Origin: Bacteroidota bacterium
Lineage (GTDB): Bacteria > Bacteroidota > Bacteroidia > Chitinophagales > Chitinophagaceae
Assembly: GCA_026391455.1 (NCBI GenBank)
Contig: JAPLEH010000035.1
Span: 1-64,000, forward strand
Direction of reading: 5' to 3'
DNA length: 64,000 bases
The notes under the pieces were generated by a model. It saw only the letters and a list, made by a program, of their open reading frames with translations, had not been told where the DNA came from and did not search any database. The position numbers were made by a program, and so were the translations under genes. Each line of letters opens with the position of its first letter. Positions within the stretch are counted from its first letter, which is position 1. Below are positions 18,799 to 26,673 of the stretch, piece after piece.

Positions 18799-21539
18799 GG
18801 CAACGGATAAACTTGTTTGCCATTATCCGATTTCCGGTTTTGCTACTGGTAAGTACAATCCTGTTGTTTTCTTGCAAACAAAAAAATACAGTACAGCCAA
18901 CAGGCAAAAGTAATGAAGACACGCTCATCATTGCTGCTGCCCATTGGCTGTCTTTGTATGATAGTCTGGCGGAGCATGATATTTTCAATGATCGGTTATT
19001 AGACAGTATTATTCAACTGGAACCGAACTTGCAATCCGATACTGGTAAAATACTGCTGAGGGATGCTTATTATAACCGGGGGTATGATTATGATGAGGCC
19101 CGAAATTACCTTGCTGCCCGCAATGATTTTGAAAAAGTAGTATTACTGGCGCACACAATCGGGTATGACCGGCTTCGCCAGGAAACAATGACCTATAATC
19201 GGCTTGCCAGTATTTATAACAGACTGGGCGATTTCAGCCTGAGCTTGAATTTGAGGAACCAACACATGGCCCTTGCTGAAAAACTACAGGAAGCTCAGCT
19301 GCTGGATGCCGCTTATGTAAACCTGGGAATTTTTTTTGCTGAGAAAGGAGAGTATGATTCCGCAATCAGTATTTTTAAGAAAGGTATACAGATAGCTAAA
19401 AGCTCGGACTATGGGAAAGGCAAACTCCATGCTACACTTGCTGCTGTCTTTGCAGACATTCGCAAACTGGATTCAGCTTCCATATATGTAAAAATCTCCG
19501 AACAGTTGCTGGATTCGTTTAGAACAATGGATGATATTCTGCAGTGGCGGTACACTAATCAGCTTACAAAAGCAAAAATAGCCGATGGCAAAAACGAAAT
19601 TCCAGCCCGTAACCATTTTTTACAAAAGGCCATTGCATTGGCAACAGAATATTCCCGCACCTTCCGGGTCAGAGAAATAGGTAAATTACTCCTTACCTTT
19701 TGTCGCCCGGAGTATATTGCTTTATCCGATGAACGCAATATCAATAAAGCCCTGTTTACCGTTTGCAGCATCGATACAACAGACCGCTTCTCGTTGCCAA
19801 AGAAAGCAGATCTATACGCAGAGAACACTATCATGGAAGCCCTGGATGCCAAAGCAGAATGGTTGACCCGTTATTATCCGACTGATCAGCAAAACAAATA
19901 TTGGCAAACAGCAGTGAATTGCTATGAACTGGCCTTTGAAGTGGAGCGAAAACTGCTGCTCAGCTTTTCTTATGATGACTCACGCATACGCATGCTCAGG
20001 GAAAGCCGGAGAAGAAGTGAAAAAGCGATCGGACTTTGTTATCAATTATACACCGCTACCAATGATAAAAACTGGATCAATAAAGCATTTCGTTTTGCTG
20101 AAAGAAATAAAGCTGTCGTATTGCTGGAGTCGATCCGCAGGAATATGGCCGCCTCCCGCCTGGTTCAAAACGATACCAATATTAAGAAGGAACAAGGTCT
20201 TCGCTTTGAAATGGCATTCGTAAAGAAAAACTATAACGAAGCTATCACAGCCGGTGATAAAAAGCTCGTGCAGCAATGGGACTCGACTTTAAAAGTCACC
20301 GAACAAAAATGGCAATTCATACTCACGGAATTGTCGCATACCAACGAACGCTACAAGCAGTCATTGGAAACGGAAGACAGCATCGATATATCTTTTGCCC
20401 ACAGGCTGACGCATGCCCGCGACACTGCGTTGCTGGAATATTTTGTAGGAGACGCGGTATCTTATGCATTCGCAATTTTGCCCGGAGATGAATACCGCTT
20501 TACCAGGATCGGCAATAACAATTTGGCTTCAGTAGATTCTTTTCTTTATTATTTCAACGATAAAAAAGCCATCCTCAATGATCCGAAAGGATACCAGCAA
20601 ATTGCTTACAAGGTGTACGAAACCTGGCTTAAACCCAGCCTGCAAAATTTCTCCGGCACCAAACTGCTGATTATCACCGACGATAAATTATCCGTACTCC
20701 CATTTGATGCACTGATCACCCAAATCACTTCCGGCAACAATTTGCAAACATGGAATTACCTCCTTAAAAAATATGAAACCAGCTATGGGTATTCTGTCAC
20801 CGCCATGCTCCGGCAACAACAATTGATATACAACAGCAATAATATTGCGGTATTTGCACCTGTCTTTGCTTCGTCGCCCCGGGGATTAGCTCCTTTACCT
20901 TATACAAAAGATGAAGTGGCGGGTATCAACCGTTCGCACACCACCGTCTATCAACAGGAAAAGGCCAGCGTGGCGGCCTTCAGAAAATCGTTTGCTAATG
21001 CAGGTATAGTCCATATCGCTTCCCACGCAAGGGCAGACAGCAGCGGTGCCGTTGCACAAATTGAATTTGCAGACAGCGCATTGTACCTCGATGAACTCTA
21101 TGCCCTTCGTACCAATGCCAGCCTGGTGGTATTAAGTGCCTGCCAGACAGGTATCGGTAAAATAGAAGAGAGCGAAGGGCCCATGAGCCTGGCCAGAGGA
21201 TTTTATTATGCCGGGGCAGGAAATATCATTACCAGCCTCTGGAATATGAATGATCAATCGGCGGCCACGTTGTTCAGCAATTTTTATAAACATACCGCAG
21301 AAGCCGGGTACTCCGCTGACTTGCACCAGGCCAAACTGAACTATTTACAACCGGGACTTTCAGCGGATAAATATTCGCCGTATTACTGGGCTGGATTTGT
21401 ATTCATTGGCCCCGATCATACCAAAATTACCATCACACATACCAACAGATCGATTTGGTTATGGGGGGCAATAGGAGCTGGCGCATTGTTGTTGCTGCTG
21501 CTGATAAGGGCCAAAAAAAGGGCCAAACAAATTGTTTAG
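18765..21539 (+). CDS. TPR-CHAT lipoprotein (caspase-like peptidase)
   Basis: About 924 residues. A lipoprotein signal ending LLFSC sits near residue 37; starts at 18738, 18750 and 18765 are possible, and a TTG at 18813 would give a compact 20-residue signal just behind the upstream stop. Residues about 90-480 are TPR repeats (DEARNYLAARNDFEKV, YVNLGIFFAEKGEYDSAIS). The C-terminal CHAT domain shows the caspase-like dyad, HIASHA (His about 754) and LSACQTG (Cys about 793), then GFYYAGAGNIITSLW and SPYYWAGFVFIGP. A transmembrane helix (about 898-914) and a basic tail end the protein. CHAT proteases are induced-proximity peptidases; here the TPR part would sense a partner in the envelope. It overlaps the 3' end of the secreted-protein gene. 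Confidence 0.93.
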   Translation: MDLQTFQKDQVRQRINLFAIIRFPVLLLVSTILLFSCKQKNTVQPTGKSNEDTLIIAAAHWLSLYDSLAEHDIFNDRLLDSIIQLEPNLQSDTGKILLRDAYYNRGYDYDEARNYLAARNDFEKVVLLAHTIGYDRLRQETMTYNRLASIYNRLGDFSLSLNLRNQHMALAEKLQEAQLLDAAYVNLGIFFAEKGEYDSAISIFKKGIQIAKSSDYGKGKLHATLAAVFADIRKLDSASIYVKISEQLLDSFRTMDDILQWRYTNQLTKAKIADGKNEIPARNHFLQKAIALATEYSRTFRVREIGKLLLTFCRPEYIALSDERNINKALFTVCSIDTTDRFSLPKKADLYAENTIMEALDAKAEWLTRYYPTDQQNKYWQTAVNCYELAFEVERKLLLSFSYDDSRIRMLRESRRRSEKAIGLCYQLYTATNDKNWINKAFRFAERNKAVVLLESIRRNMAASRLVQNDTNIKKEQGLRFEMAFVKKNYNEAITAGDKKLVQQWDSTLKVTEQKWQFILTELSHTNERYKQSLETEDSIDISFAHRLTHARDTALLEYFVGDAVSYAFAILPGDEYRFTRIGNNNLASVDSFLYYFNDKKAILNDPKGYQQIAYKVYETWLKPSLQNFSGTKLLIITDDKLSVLPFDALITQITSGNNLQTWNYLLKKYETSYGYSVTAMLRQQQLIYNSNNIAVFAPVFASSPRGLAPLPYTKDEVAGINRSHTTVYQQEKASVAAFRKSFANAGIVHIASHARADSSGAVAQIEFADSALYLDELYALRTNASLVVLSACQTGIGKIEESEGPMSLARGFYYAGAGNIITSLWNMNDQSAATLFSNFYKHTAEAGYSADLHQAKLNYLQPGLSADKYSPYYWAGFVFIGPDHTKITITHTNRSIWLWGAIGAGALLLLLLIRAKKRAKQIV

Positions 21540-21568
21540 CCCTGTAGTTAATTTTTAGGATCAGTGTA

Positions 21569-22264
21569 TTACTGTACCACCAGGCGGAAGCCATTACCGT
21601 GGATATTCACGATCTCGATCTTCTCGTCGTCTTTCAGGTATTTGCGCAGCTTGGCAATATACACATCCATACTGCGTCCGTTGAAATAGGTATCACTGCC
21701 CCATATTTTTTTCAACGCCTGTTCGCGGGGAAGCAGATCATTAAGGTGCTCCGCCAGCATTTTCAGCAACTCATTTTCTTTGGGAGAAAGTGTTTGCGTA
21801 ATGCCCTTATGGGTAAGCTGACGCAATTTGGGATTGAAGTGATAAGAGGAGAGATCAAATTCTTTGTTCTCACTTTCTTTATTCTGCTCTTCATTCCGTT
21901 TCAGGATCGCTTTTATTTTCAGCAGCAACACTTCGCTGTCGAATGGTTTGGTGATATAATCATCCGCACCCAGCTTATAACCCTGAATCACATCTTCCTT
22001 CATGGTTTTAGCACTCAGGAAAAACAGGGGAATGTCGGGATCCACATCCCGGATCTCTTCAGCCAGCGTAAATCCGTCCATATTCGGCATCATTACATCC
22101 AGCAGGCAGAGATCGAATTTTTCACGCTGAAAAGCAGCCAGACCCAGCCGGCCATCTCTTTCCAGGGTTACATCGTAATCATTCAGTTCGAGATAATTTT
22201 TCAGCACACTTCCGAGGTTCGGATCATCTTCACAAAGCAAAATTTTAGGTTTCTTGGTGTCCAT
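21569..22264 (-). CDS. OmpR/PhoB-family response regulator without an adjacent kinase
   Basis: 231 residues. The receiver domain has the acidic pocket (Glu12, Asp13), the phospho-acceptor Asp56 in LLDVMMP, Ser84 and Lys106 in TKPF. The DNA-binding winged helix (about 135-231) contains TLSPKENELLKMLAEHLNDL and SMDVYIAKLRKYL, as in PhoB. Bacteroidota members of this type act in phosphate, metal or envelope responses. No histidine kinase is encoded on either side (convergent CHAT gene, divergent GroES-like gene), so it is an orphan or its kinase is elsewhere. All phosphorylation residues are intact. Confidence 0.94.
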   Translation of the reverse strand: MDTKKPKILLCEDDPNLGSVLKNYLELNDYDVTLERDGRLGLAAFQREKFDLCLLDVMMPNMDGFTLAEEIRDVDPDIPLFFLSAKTMKEDVIQGYKLGADDYITKPFDSEVLLLKIKAILKRNEEQNKESENKEFDLSSYHFNPKLRQLTHKGITQTLSPKENELLKMLAEHLNDLLPREQALKKIWGSDTYFNGRSMDVYIAKLRKYLKDDEKIEIVNIHGNGFRLVVQ

Positions 22265-22440
22265 TTCTGTTTGTTTTAATTCTTGTTCTGTCGTTTTCAG
22301 CCCTGTTCCATCGCCCGGTTAGTTACACCGGGAATTTCTAGTGGAGGTCTGATGACAAATAAAGTTAAAGCATTTCGGGAGTACAAGCATCGGGAAGCAA
22401 TATTTTGTTAAAACATTATCGTTCCATACTGTTTGCACGC

Positions 22441-22448
22441 TACTTTTG
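22441..22448 (+). promoter_or_regulatory. Possible -7 box for the GroES-like gene
   Basis: TACTTTTG fits the Bacteroidota -7 consensus TAnnTTTG and lies 54 bases before the chosen ATG, in the divergent region shared with the response regulator. A convincing -33 TTTG at the right distance was not found. Confidence 0.35.
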
Positions 22449-22502
22449 CTTTCACTTTTCCCGTTTTCTGCGGGATATAGTAATACAATAAAAAACTGTG
22501 CC

Positions 22503-22874
22503 ATGCATATCACACCCGACAATCGCCTCAAAAAACTGATCGTGATCGGCGACCGGTTGCTCATCAAACCCACCCGGCCGGACGAGCGTACAGCCAGCGG
22601 TTTGTACCTGCCACCCGGGGTGCAGGAAAAAGAGAAAGTACAGCAGGGATATGTGATCAAAACCGGACCCGGCTATGCCATTCCAATACCCGTAGAAAAT
22701 GAAAGCTGGAAAGGCGAAGAAGAACAGGTGAAATATGTGCCCCTCCAGGCGAAGGAAGGTGATCTGGCCATTTTCCTCGTGAGCGGAGCCACCGAAGTGA
22801 TGTACGAGAACGAAAAGTATTTTATCGTGCCGCAGGGCGCCGTATTGATGCTGGAAAGGGAAGAAGAACTCTAG
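22503..22874 (+). CDS. GroES-family co-chaperone-like protein
   Basis: 123 residues from the ATG at 22503. The cpn10 fold is recognisable from LKKLIVIGDRLLIKPTRPDERTASGLYLPP and EKVQQGYVIKTGPGY, then an insertion WKGEEEQVKYVPLQ and the end DLAIFLVSGATEVMYENEKYFIVPQGAVLML. It is longer than classical GroES (about 95 residues), and no groEL follows. Many Bacteroidota encode such a second GroES-like protein in addition to the groES-groEL operon; whether it caps GroEL or has another partner is not known. The gene is monocistronic and diverges from the orphan response regulator. Confidence 0.88.
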   Translation: MHITPDNRLKKLIVIGDRLLIKPTRPDERTASGLYLPPGVQEKEKVQQGYVIKTGPGYAIPIPVENESWKGEEEQVKYVPLQAKEGDLAIFLVSGATEVMYENEKYFIVPQGAVLMLEREEEL

Positions 22875-22978
22875 CTGTTTACCAATGAAAATAACGGTTC
22901 AGCAGTGGGGAATTGTTATACACCTTATCTGAAAAGGATTGTACATTTGATTTACTGACCCCGGTTCAGTTTTAGTCT

Positions 22979-23806
22979 ATGATCAAAAAGAATACACTGC
23001 TGTTTGGATTTATCCTTTTGCTGAATGCTGCACCCGCACAAACAGGATTGAATGAGATGATCAATGCTGAAAAAAGTTTTGCAGCCTTTTCGATCGCACA
23101 CAGCACGAAAGAAGCCTTTCTCCAGTATACAGACAGTACCAGTATCATGTTCGATAATGGCAAAGCGGTAAAAGCCCATGATTACTGGAAAGTACGGGAA
23201 AAAAATACGTCCGTTCTGGAATGGAGGCCGAATCGGGCAGAGGTTTCTCTCACGGGAGACTTTGGCTATACCACCGGTCCGTGGACCTTTCGCCCATCCG
23301 CAACGGACAGCATTTTGGCAAGAGGATATTTTGCCACCGTCTGGTATCGTACCACAGATGGTGAGTGGAAATTTCTGGTAGATCTGGGCGTGGATAACTT
23401 ACCTGCTGATGCCGATACAATCTTTACAAAACTGAACCCGCCAAAACAATCCGATAGCCGGACGGCCATCGCCCATATTTTTCCCATGATTGCAGCAGAG
23501 AATGAGTATGTACGTACCTGGACGAAAAATAAAAAAAAAGGCAGGGAACAATTTTTATCATCAGAAAGTATTTTATTGCGGAACAAGCATCAGCCCGCTG
23601 TAACCGAAGCTGACCAAAAGAAATTGGTGAATGACACGCCATCAGCAATTCAATATAAAATGGAGGGCTGGAATGTATCAGCAGGCACCGATTTGGGCTA
23701 TGTGTATGGATCAGCCACTGTGAACGGCAAAACAGAAAGCTTTTTCCGGATATGGCGTTGCGAAAAAACCGGCTGGAAGATCGCCCTGGAAATAGTGAGG
23801 TACTAA
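22979..23806 (+). CDS. Secreted protein with DUF4440/NTF2-like domains
   Basis: 275 residues with a signal peptide (1-21, ending APAQ). Residues 25-145 follow the NTF2-like DUF4440 pattern: an opening helix MINAEKSFAAFSIAHSTKEAFL, a pocket segment ATVWYRTTDGEWKFLVDLG and a GD.GYTTGPW strand. The second half (about 170-275) starts with another helix and ends with a similar beta sheet (DLGYVYGSATVN, IWRCEKTGWKIALEI), so it is probably a second, more diverged copy. Such periplasmic NTF2-like proteins have no known substrate. It is followed by a repetitive AT/AC-rich spacer. Confidence 0.85.
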   Translation: MIKKNTLLFGFILLLNAAPAQTGLNEMINAEKSFAAFSIAHSTKEAFLQYTDSTSIMFDNGKAVKAHDYWKVREKNTSVLEWRPNRAEVSLTGDFGYTTGPWTFRPSATDSILARGYFATVWYRTTDGEWKFLVDLGVDNLPADADTIFTKLNPPKQSDSRTAIAHIFPMIAAENEYVRTWTKNKKKGREQFLSSESILLRNKHQPAVTEADQKKLVNDTPSAIQYKMEGWNVSAGTDLGYVYGSATVNGKTESFFRIWRCEKTGWKIALEIVRY

Positions 23807-23844
23807 CCCCAGTAGTTCATTCCCAAACAAACCCAAACCTAAAA

Positions 23845-23938
23845 CTAAAAACCTGCCTGCAGGCAAGCTTACTACTTAAAACTTACTACTTAAAACTTAC
23901 AACCTACAACTTAAAACTTACCACTTATAACTTACAAC
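23845..23938 (+). repeat. Degenerate short tandem repeat upstream of the HerA-like gene
   Basis: The 5' leader of the HerA-like gene consists of imperfect repeats of a roughly 13-base unit (variants of acttaaaactta and acaacttaaaac), ending two bases before the ATG. A GCCTGCAGGC palindrome sits near its left end. The units carry no in-frame start and look like simple-sequence drift; effects on expression are unknown. Confidence 0.6.
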
Positions 23939-23940
23939 CA

Positions 23941-25506
23941 ATGTCAGACACTACAAAATTCACCGACACCATCAAAGCCGGCTATACTTTCAAAGGAGAG
24001 TGCTTCAAAATCGGAGGCGCAATGCTCGATGGAGCCGTAATACCCGGCGCAGATGTACTGATACCACTAAAGACCATGAACAGGCACGGGCTGATAGCAG
24101 GGGCAACAGGAACCGGAAAAACCAAAACCCTGCAAATGCTGGCCGAAGGATTGAGCAATGCCAGTGTGCCGGTATTAATGATGGATATAAAAGGAGACCT
24201 GAGCGGAATTGCAGCCGCTGGTACGGTAAACGGGAATATCACCGACCGCTGCCAGAAAATAGGGGTGGAATTCAAACCACAGGCCTGTCCGGTAGAACTG
24301 CTCACACTCAGCAATCAGAAAGGATCGCGCTTAAGGGCTACCGTTAGTGAGTTTGGCCCCGTATTGCTTTCGAAAATACTTGGCCTCAACGATACACAGG
24401 GCGGATTTGTAGCCATGATCTTTAAATACTGTGATGACAAAAAATTGCCGCTGCTCGACCTGAAAGATTTTATCAAAGTATTGCAGTTTGTAAGTGATGA
24501 AGGAAAAAAGGAAATGGAAAAAGAGTATGGAAAAATATCCACTTCCTCCACGGGTACTATTTTACGTAAAGTGATCGAACTGCAGCAACAGGGTGCAGAT
24601 GTATTCTTTGGTGAAAAAAGTTTTGAAGTGGACGATCTCATGCGCATCAGTGAAGATGGGAGGGGCGTGGTATCCATCGTACGGGTGACTGACCTGCAGG
24701 ATCGACCCAAACTCTTTTCCACGTTTATGTTGCAATTATTGGCTGAATTATATGCTACCAGCCCCGAAGAAGGGGATATGGATAAACCCAAACTGATATT
24801 GTTTATTGACGAGGCTCATCTCATATTTCAGGAAGCGAGCGATGCCCTGTTGCAGCAAATTGAAACCATCATCAAACTGATCCGGTCCAAAGGCGTGGGT
24901 ATTTATTTCTGTACACAAAATCCGATGGACATACCGGCACCGGTACTGGCCCAATTGGGATTGAAAGTGCAGCATGCTCTCCGTGCATTTACTGCTGCCG
25001 ACCGTAAAGTGATTAAACAAACATCGGAGAACTATCCCGAAACGGAATTTTATAAAACCGAAGACCTCATCACACAATTGGGAACAGGCGAAGCCCTGGT
25101 TACAATACTCAATGAAAAAGGGATCCCCACTCCATTGGTGCATTGTATGATCCGCCCGCCCCAAAGCAGGATGGATATACTGACCGAAACGGAAATAGAT
25201 GCGCTGGTAGCACAATCCAAAATAGCACCCAAGTACAACCAGGTGATAGACAGCCAGAGTGCCTATGAAATACTGACCGGCAAACTGCAGGAAGCGGAAG
25301 AGCGGGATGCAAAGGAAAAACAACAGGATGAAGAACAGAAAGCAGAGGAGAAAGAAGAAAAGAAGACACCGGCGAAAAAAGAGAAAGGCTTTTTCGATAA
25401 CCCCACTGTAAAAAGCATGACCCGCACCGCCGGTAATACCATTGTACGCACCTTACTGGGCGTACTGGGATTGGGTGGCAGAAGCAGAAGGAAGAGTTTG
25501 TTTTGA
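23941..25506 (+). CDS. HerA-like ATPase (DUF853 family)
   Basis: 521 residues from the ATG at 23941; the longer open frame runs back through a low-complexity leader and the preceding gene. Walker A is GATGTGKT (54-61), Walker B LILFIDEAH with Asp290 and Glu291, and there is a FCTQNPMDIPAPVLAQLG segment typical of FtsK/HerA ATPases of the DUF853 type. The C-terminal 80 residues are highly charged (repeated E, K) followed by a short hydrophobic end. HerA proteins pump DNA in end resection with NurA; no nuclease gene is adjacent, so the role of DUF853 proteins remains open. The gene is followed by the six-copy structured repeat cluster. Confidence 0.92.
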   Translation: MSDTTKFTDTIKAGYTFKGECFKIGGAMLDGAVIPGADVLIPLKTMNRHGLIAGATGTGKTKTLQMLAEGLSNASVPVLMMDIKGDLSGIAAAGTVNGNITDRCQKIGVEFKPQACPVELLTLSNQKGSRLRATVSEFGPVLLSKILGLNDTQGGFVAMIFKYCDDKKLPLLDLKDFIKVLQFVSDEGKKEMEKEYGKISTSSTGTILRKVIELQQQGADVFFGEKSFEVDDLMRISEDGRGVVSIVRVTDLQDRPKLFSTFMLQLLAELYATSPEEGDMDKPKLILFIDEAHLIFQEASDALLQQIETIIKLIRSKGVGIYFCTQNPMDIPAPVLAQLGLKVQHALRAFTAADRKVIKQTSENYPETEFYKTEDLITQLGTGEALVTILNEKGIPTPLVHCMIRPPQSRMDILTETEIDALVAQSKIAPKYNQVIDSQSAYEILTGKLQEAEERDAKEKQQDEEQKAEEKEEKKTPAKKEKGFFDNPTVKSMTRTAGNTIVRTLLGVLGLGGRSRRKSLF

Positions 25507-25522
25507 TATTTGTGGTGAATTA

Positions 25523-25568
25523 TTTCCTGCTCCTGTCTGGGTAAGTGTGGAGCAGCCGAAGTTGGGCA
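25523..25568 (+). repeat. Structured intergenic repeat, type A copy 1
   Basis: Shares TTTCCTGCTCCTGTCTGG and GTGTGGAGCAGCCGA with the copies at 25593, 25680 and 25862. It is the most diverged copy: the ACGAAG tail is missing and the outer stem is weakened. Confidence 0.75.
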
Positions 25569-25592
25569 AATTGGAAAATAAATCCCTCTCGA

Positions 25593-25660
25593 TTATTTCC
25601 TGCCCATGTCTGGCTGTGCATTGGTATGTGTGGAGCAGCCGACGTTGGGCAATTACGAAG
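25593..25660 (+). repeat. Structured intergenic repeat, type A copy 2
   Basis: CCTGCCCATGTCTGGC, a 20-26-base variable loop, GCAGCCGACGTTGGGCA, then ACGAAG. TGCCCA pairs with TGGGCA, GTC with GAC and GGC with GCC, giving an interrupted hairpin. Confidence 0.85.
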
Positions 25661-25679
25661 GGCAAAACCCCTCAAAGAT

Positions 25680-25735
25680 ATTTCCTGCTCCTGTCTGGCT
25701 ATATGTGAAGCAGCCGACATTGGGCAGAAACGAAG
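25680..25735 (+). repeat. Structured intergenic repeat, type A copy 3
   Basis: Same anchors as copy 2 (TGTCTGGC, GCAGCCGAC, TGGGCA, ACGAAG) but a shorter loop and CTGCTCC in place of CTGCCCA. Together with the following type B copy it forms a unit repeated at 25862-26041. Confidence 0.82.
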
Positions 25736-25759
25736 CATTAATCTCATTTTGATATTGAC

Positions 25760-25847
25760 TTACCTGCCCGTGTCAGGTTGAGCGTTACTATGCGCATAGC
25801 AGCCGACACCCGATAGCTGTCAGATGGGCGCTAACGAAGCCGATAAC
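25760..25847 (+). repeat. Structured intergenic repeat, type B copy 1
   Basis: 88 bases that differ from the copy at 25954 at only about two positions. It keeps the type A anchors (CCTGCCC, TGTCAGG, GCAGCCGAC, GGGC, ACGAAG), has the perfect 12-bp palindrome CTATGCGCATAG in the loop, and an inserted arm between GCCGAC and the final GGGC. Confidence 0.87.
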
Positions 25848-25861
25848 TTCTACTTTGTAAT

Positions 25862-25929
25862 TAGTTCCTGCCCATGTCTGGCTTTGGACAGATATGTGTG
25901 GAGCAGCCGACGTTGGGCAGATACGAAGA
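25862..25929 (+). repeat. Structured intergenic repeat, type A copy 4
   Basis: Nearly identical to copy 2 in both arms, but with a different loop sequence. The arms are conserved and the loop varies, which is the pattern expected if the hairpin is what matters. Confidence 0.85.
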
Positions 25930-25953
25930 ATTAATTCCCTTTTGATAATGTCT

Positions 25954-26041
25954 TACCTGCCCGTGTCAGGTTGAACGTTACTATGCGCATAGCAGCCGAC
26001 ACCCGATAGCTGTCAGATGGGCGCTTACGAAGCCGATAACA
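25954..26041 (+). repeat. Structured intergenic repeat, type B copy 2
   Basis: Almost perfect duplicate of the copy at 25760-25847, also followed by a TGTAATTA-like sequence. It ends 12 bases before the stop of the HTH gene on the other strand. The stretch 25507-26053 holds these six elements and no supported gene. Confidence 0.87.
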
Positions 26042-26053
26042 CCATCTATGTAA

Positions 26054-26263
26054 TTATTTTTTATTCGGAACGAGCAAATCCCGCACATCCACATTCAGCA
26101 CATCCGCGATCTGGTAAAGTTTTTCCAGGGATGGTTGTGCATCATTGGTACACCATCGGGAAACGGTGGCAGCAGTAGTTTTTAATTTAATGGCCAGCAC
26201 TTTATTAGTGGTTTCTTTTTCCGCCAATATTACTTTCAACCGGTTATAATTTTTTTTAGCCAT
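26054..26263 (-). CDS. Small XRE-type helix-turn-helix protein
   Basis: 69 residues, almost entirely one HTH_3 domain: RLKVILAEKETTNKVLAIKL is helices 1-2, TTAATVSRWCTNDAQPSL the turn and recognition helix, and LEKLYQIADVLNVDVRDLLV the closing helices typical of Cro/C1-type regulators. Proteins of this size act as stand-alone repressors or antitoxins. No toxin gene is adjacent; the divergent small gene at 26409 is the only candidate partner on that side. The intergenic region is AT-rich. Confidence 0.9.
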   Translation of the reverse strand: MAKKNYNRLKVILAEKETTNKVLAIKLKTTAATVSRWCTNDAQPSLEKLYQIADVLNVDVRDLLVPNKK

Positions 26264-26408
26264 CAGGCGAATTTATCAACTTTTCAATTTGCTATTTATC
26301 CCTCCGGGTGATCTGAAAAGGCAGACTCAAAAAAGTTTACAAACTCTATATTAAAATGTTTTAAAAACATATAAAAGTATAAATTTAAATCAATTAATAA
26401 TTTTACCC

Positions 26409-26609
26409 ATGAAAAGCAAAAAGAGGAGAAAAAATAAACAAATCCGAAAATTACAGGCAAAATCAAGCGCCTGGGCTTTTCGTGAATACATGAAATTGCA
26501 TTCTGCTAAATTACCCGATTCAATACTAAGCCAGATAGAACAACACAGAATGCAAAAGATAAAAAAGGTGAAGTATGAGCCGGATAGGATTGTGGTGTTG
26601 TTGGGGTGA
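26409..26609 (+). CDS. Small basic protein, unknown
   Basis: 66 residues, very basic at the N-terminus (KSKKRRKNKQIRK), then a helical middle (AWAFREYMKLHSAKLPDSILSQIEQHR) and a short hydrophobic end. No signal peptide or known domain. It diverges from the XRE gene with an AT-rich 145-base gap containing plausible promoter sequence. The composition could suit an RNA- or ribosome-binding protein, but nothing specific supports that. Coding status is moderately supported by its codon use and isolated position. Confidence 0.5.
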   Translation: MKSKKRRKNKQIRKLQAKSSAWAFREYMKLHSAKLPDSILSQIEQHRMQKIKKVKYEPDRIVVLLG

Positions 26610-26673
26610 GGGGTGTAGTGATTGTAAGTAGTCTAATTGGCTTCCGAAAAAAGACATAGCTACCTTTTACTTA

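Noticed and set aside
21599-22279. 226-codon plus-strand frame
   Set aside because: Exact antisense of the response regulator; low-complexity translation, no motif.
25442-25781. Several short frames over the repeat cluster
   Set aside because: They run through the structured repeats in several frames and encode Cys/Trp-rich nonsense such as the repeated GAADVGQ segments; the DNA repeat explains them.
25523-26041. CRISPR array
   Set aside because: The repeats are imperfect, of two types and unequal length, and there are no uniform spacers or cas genes.
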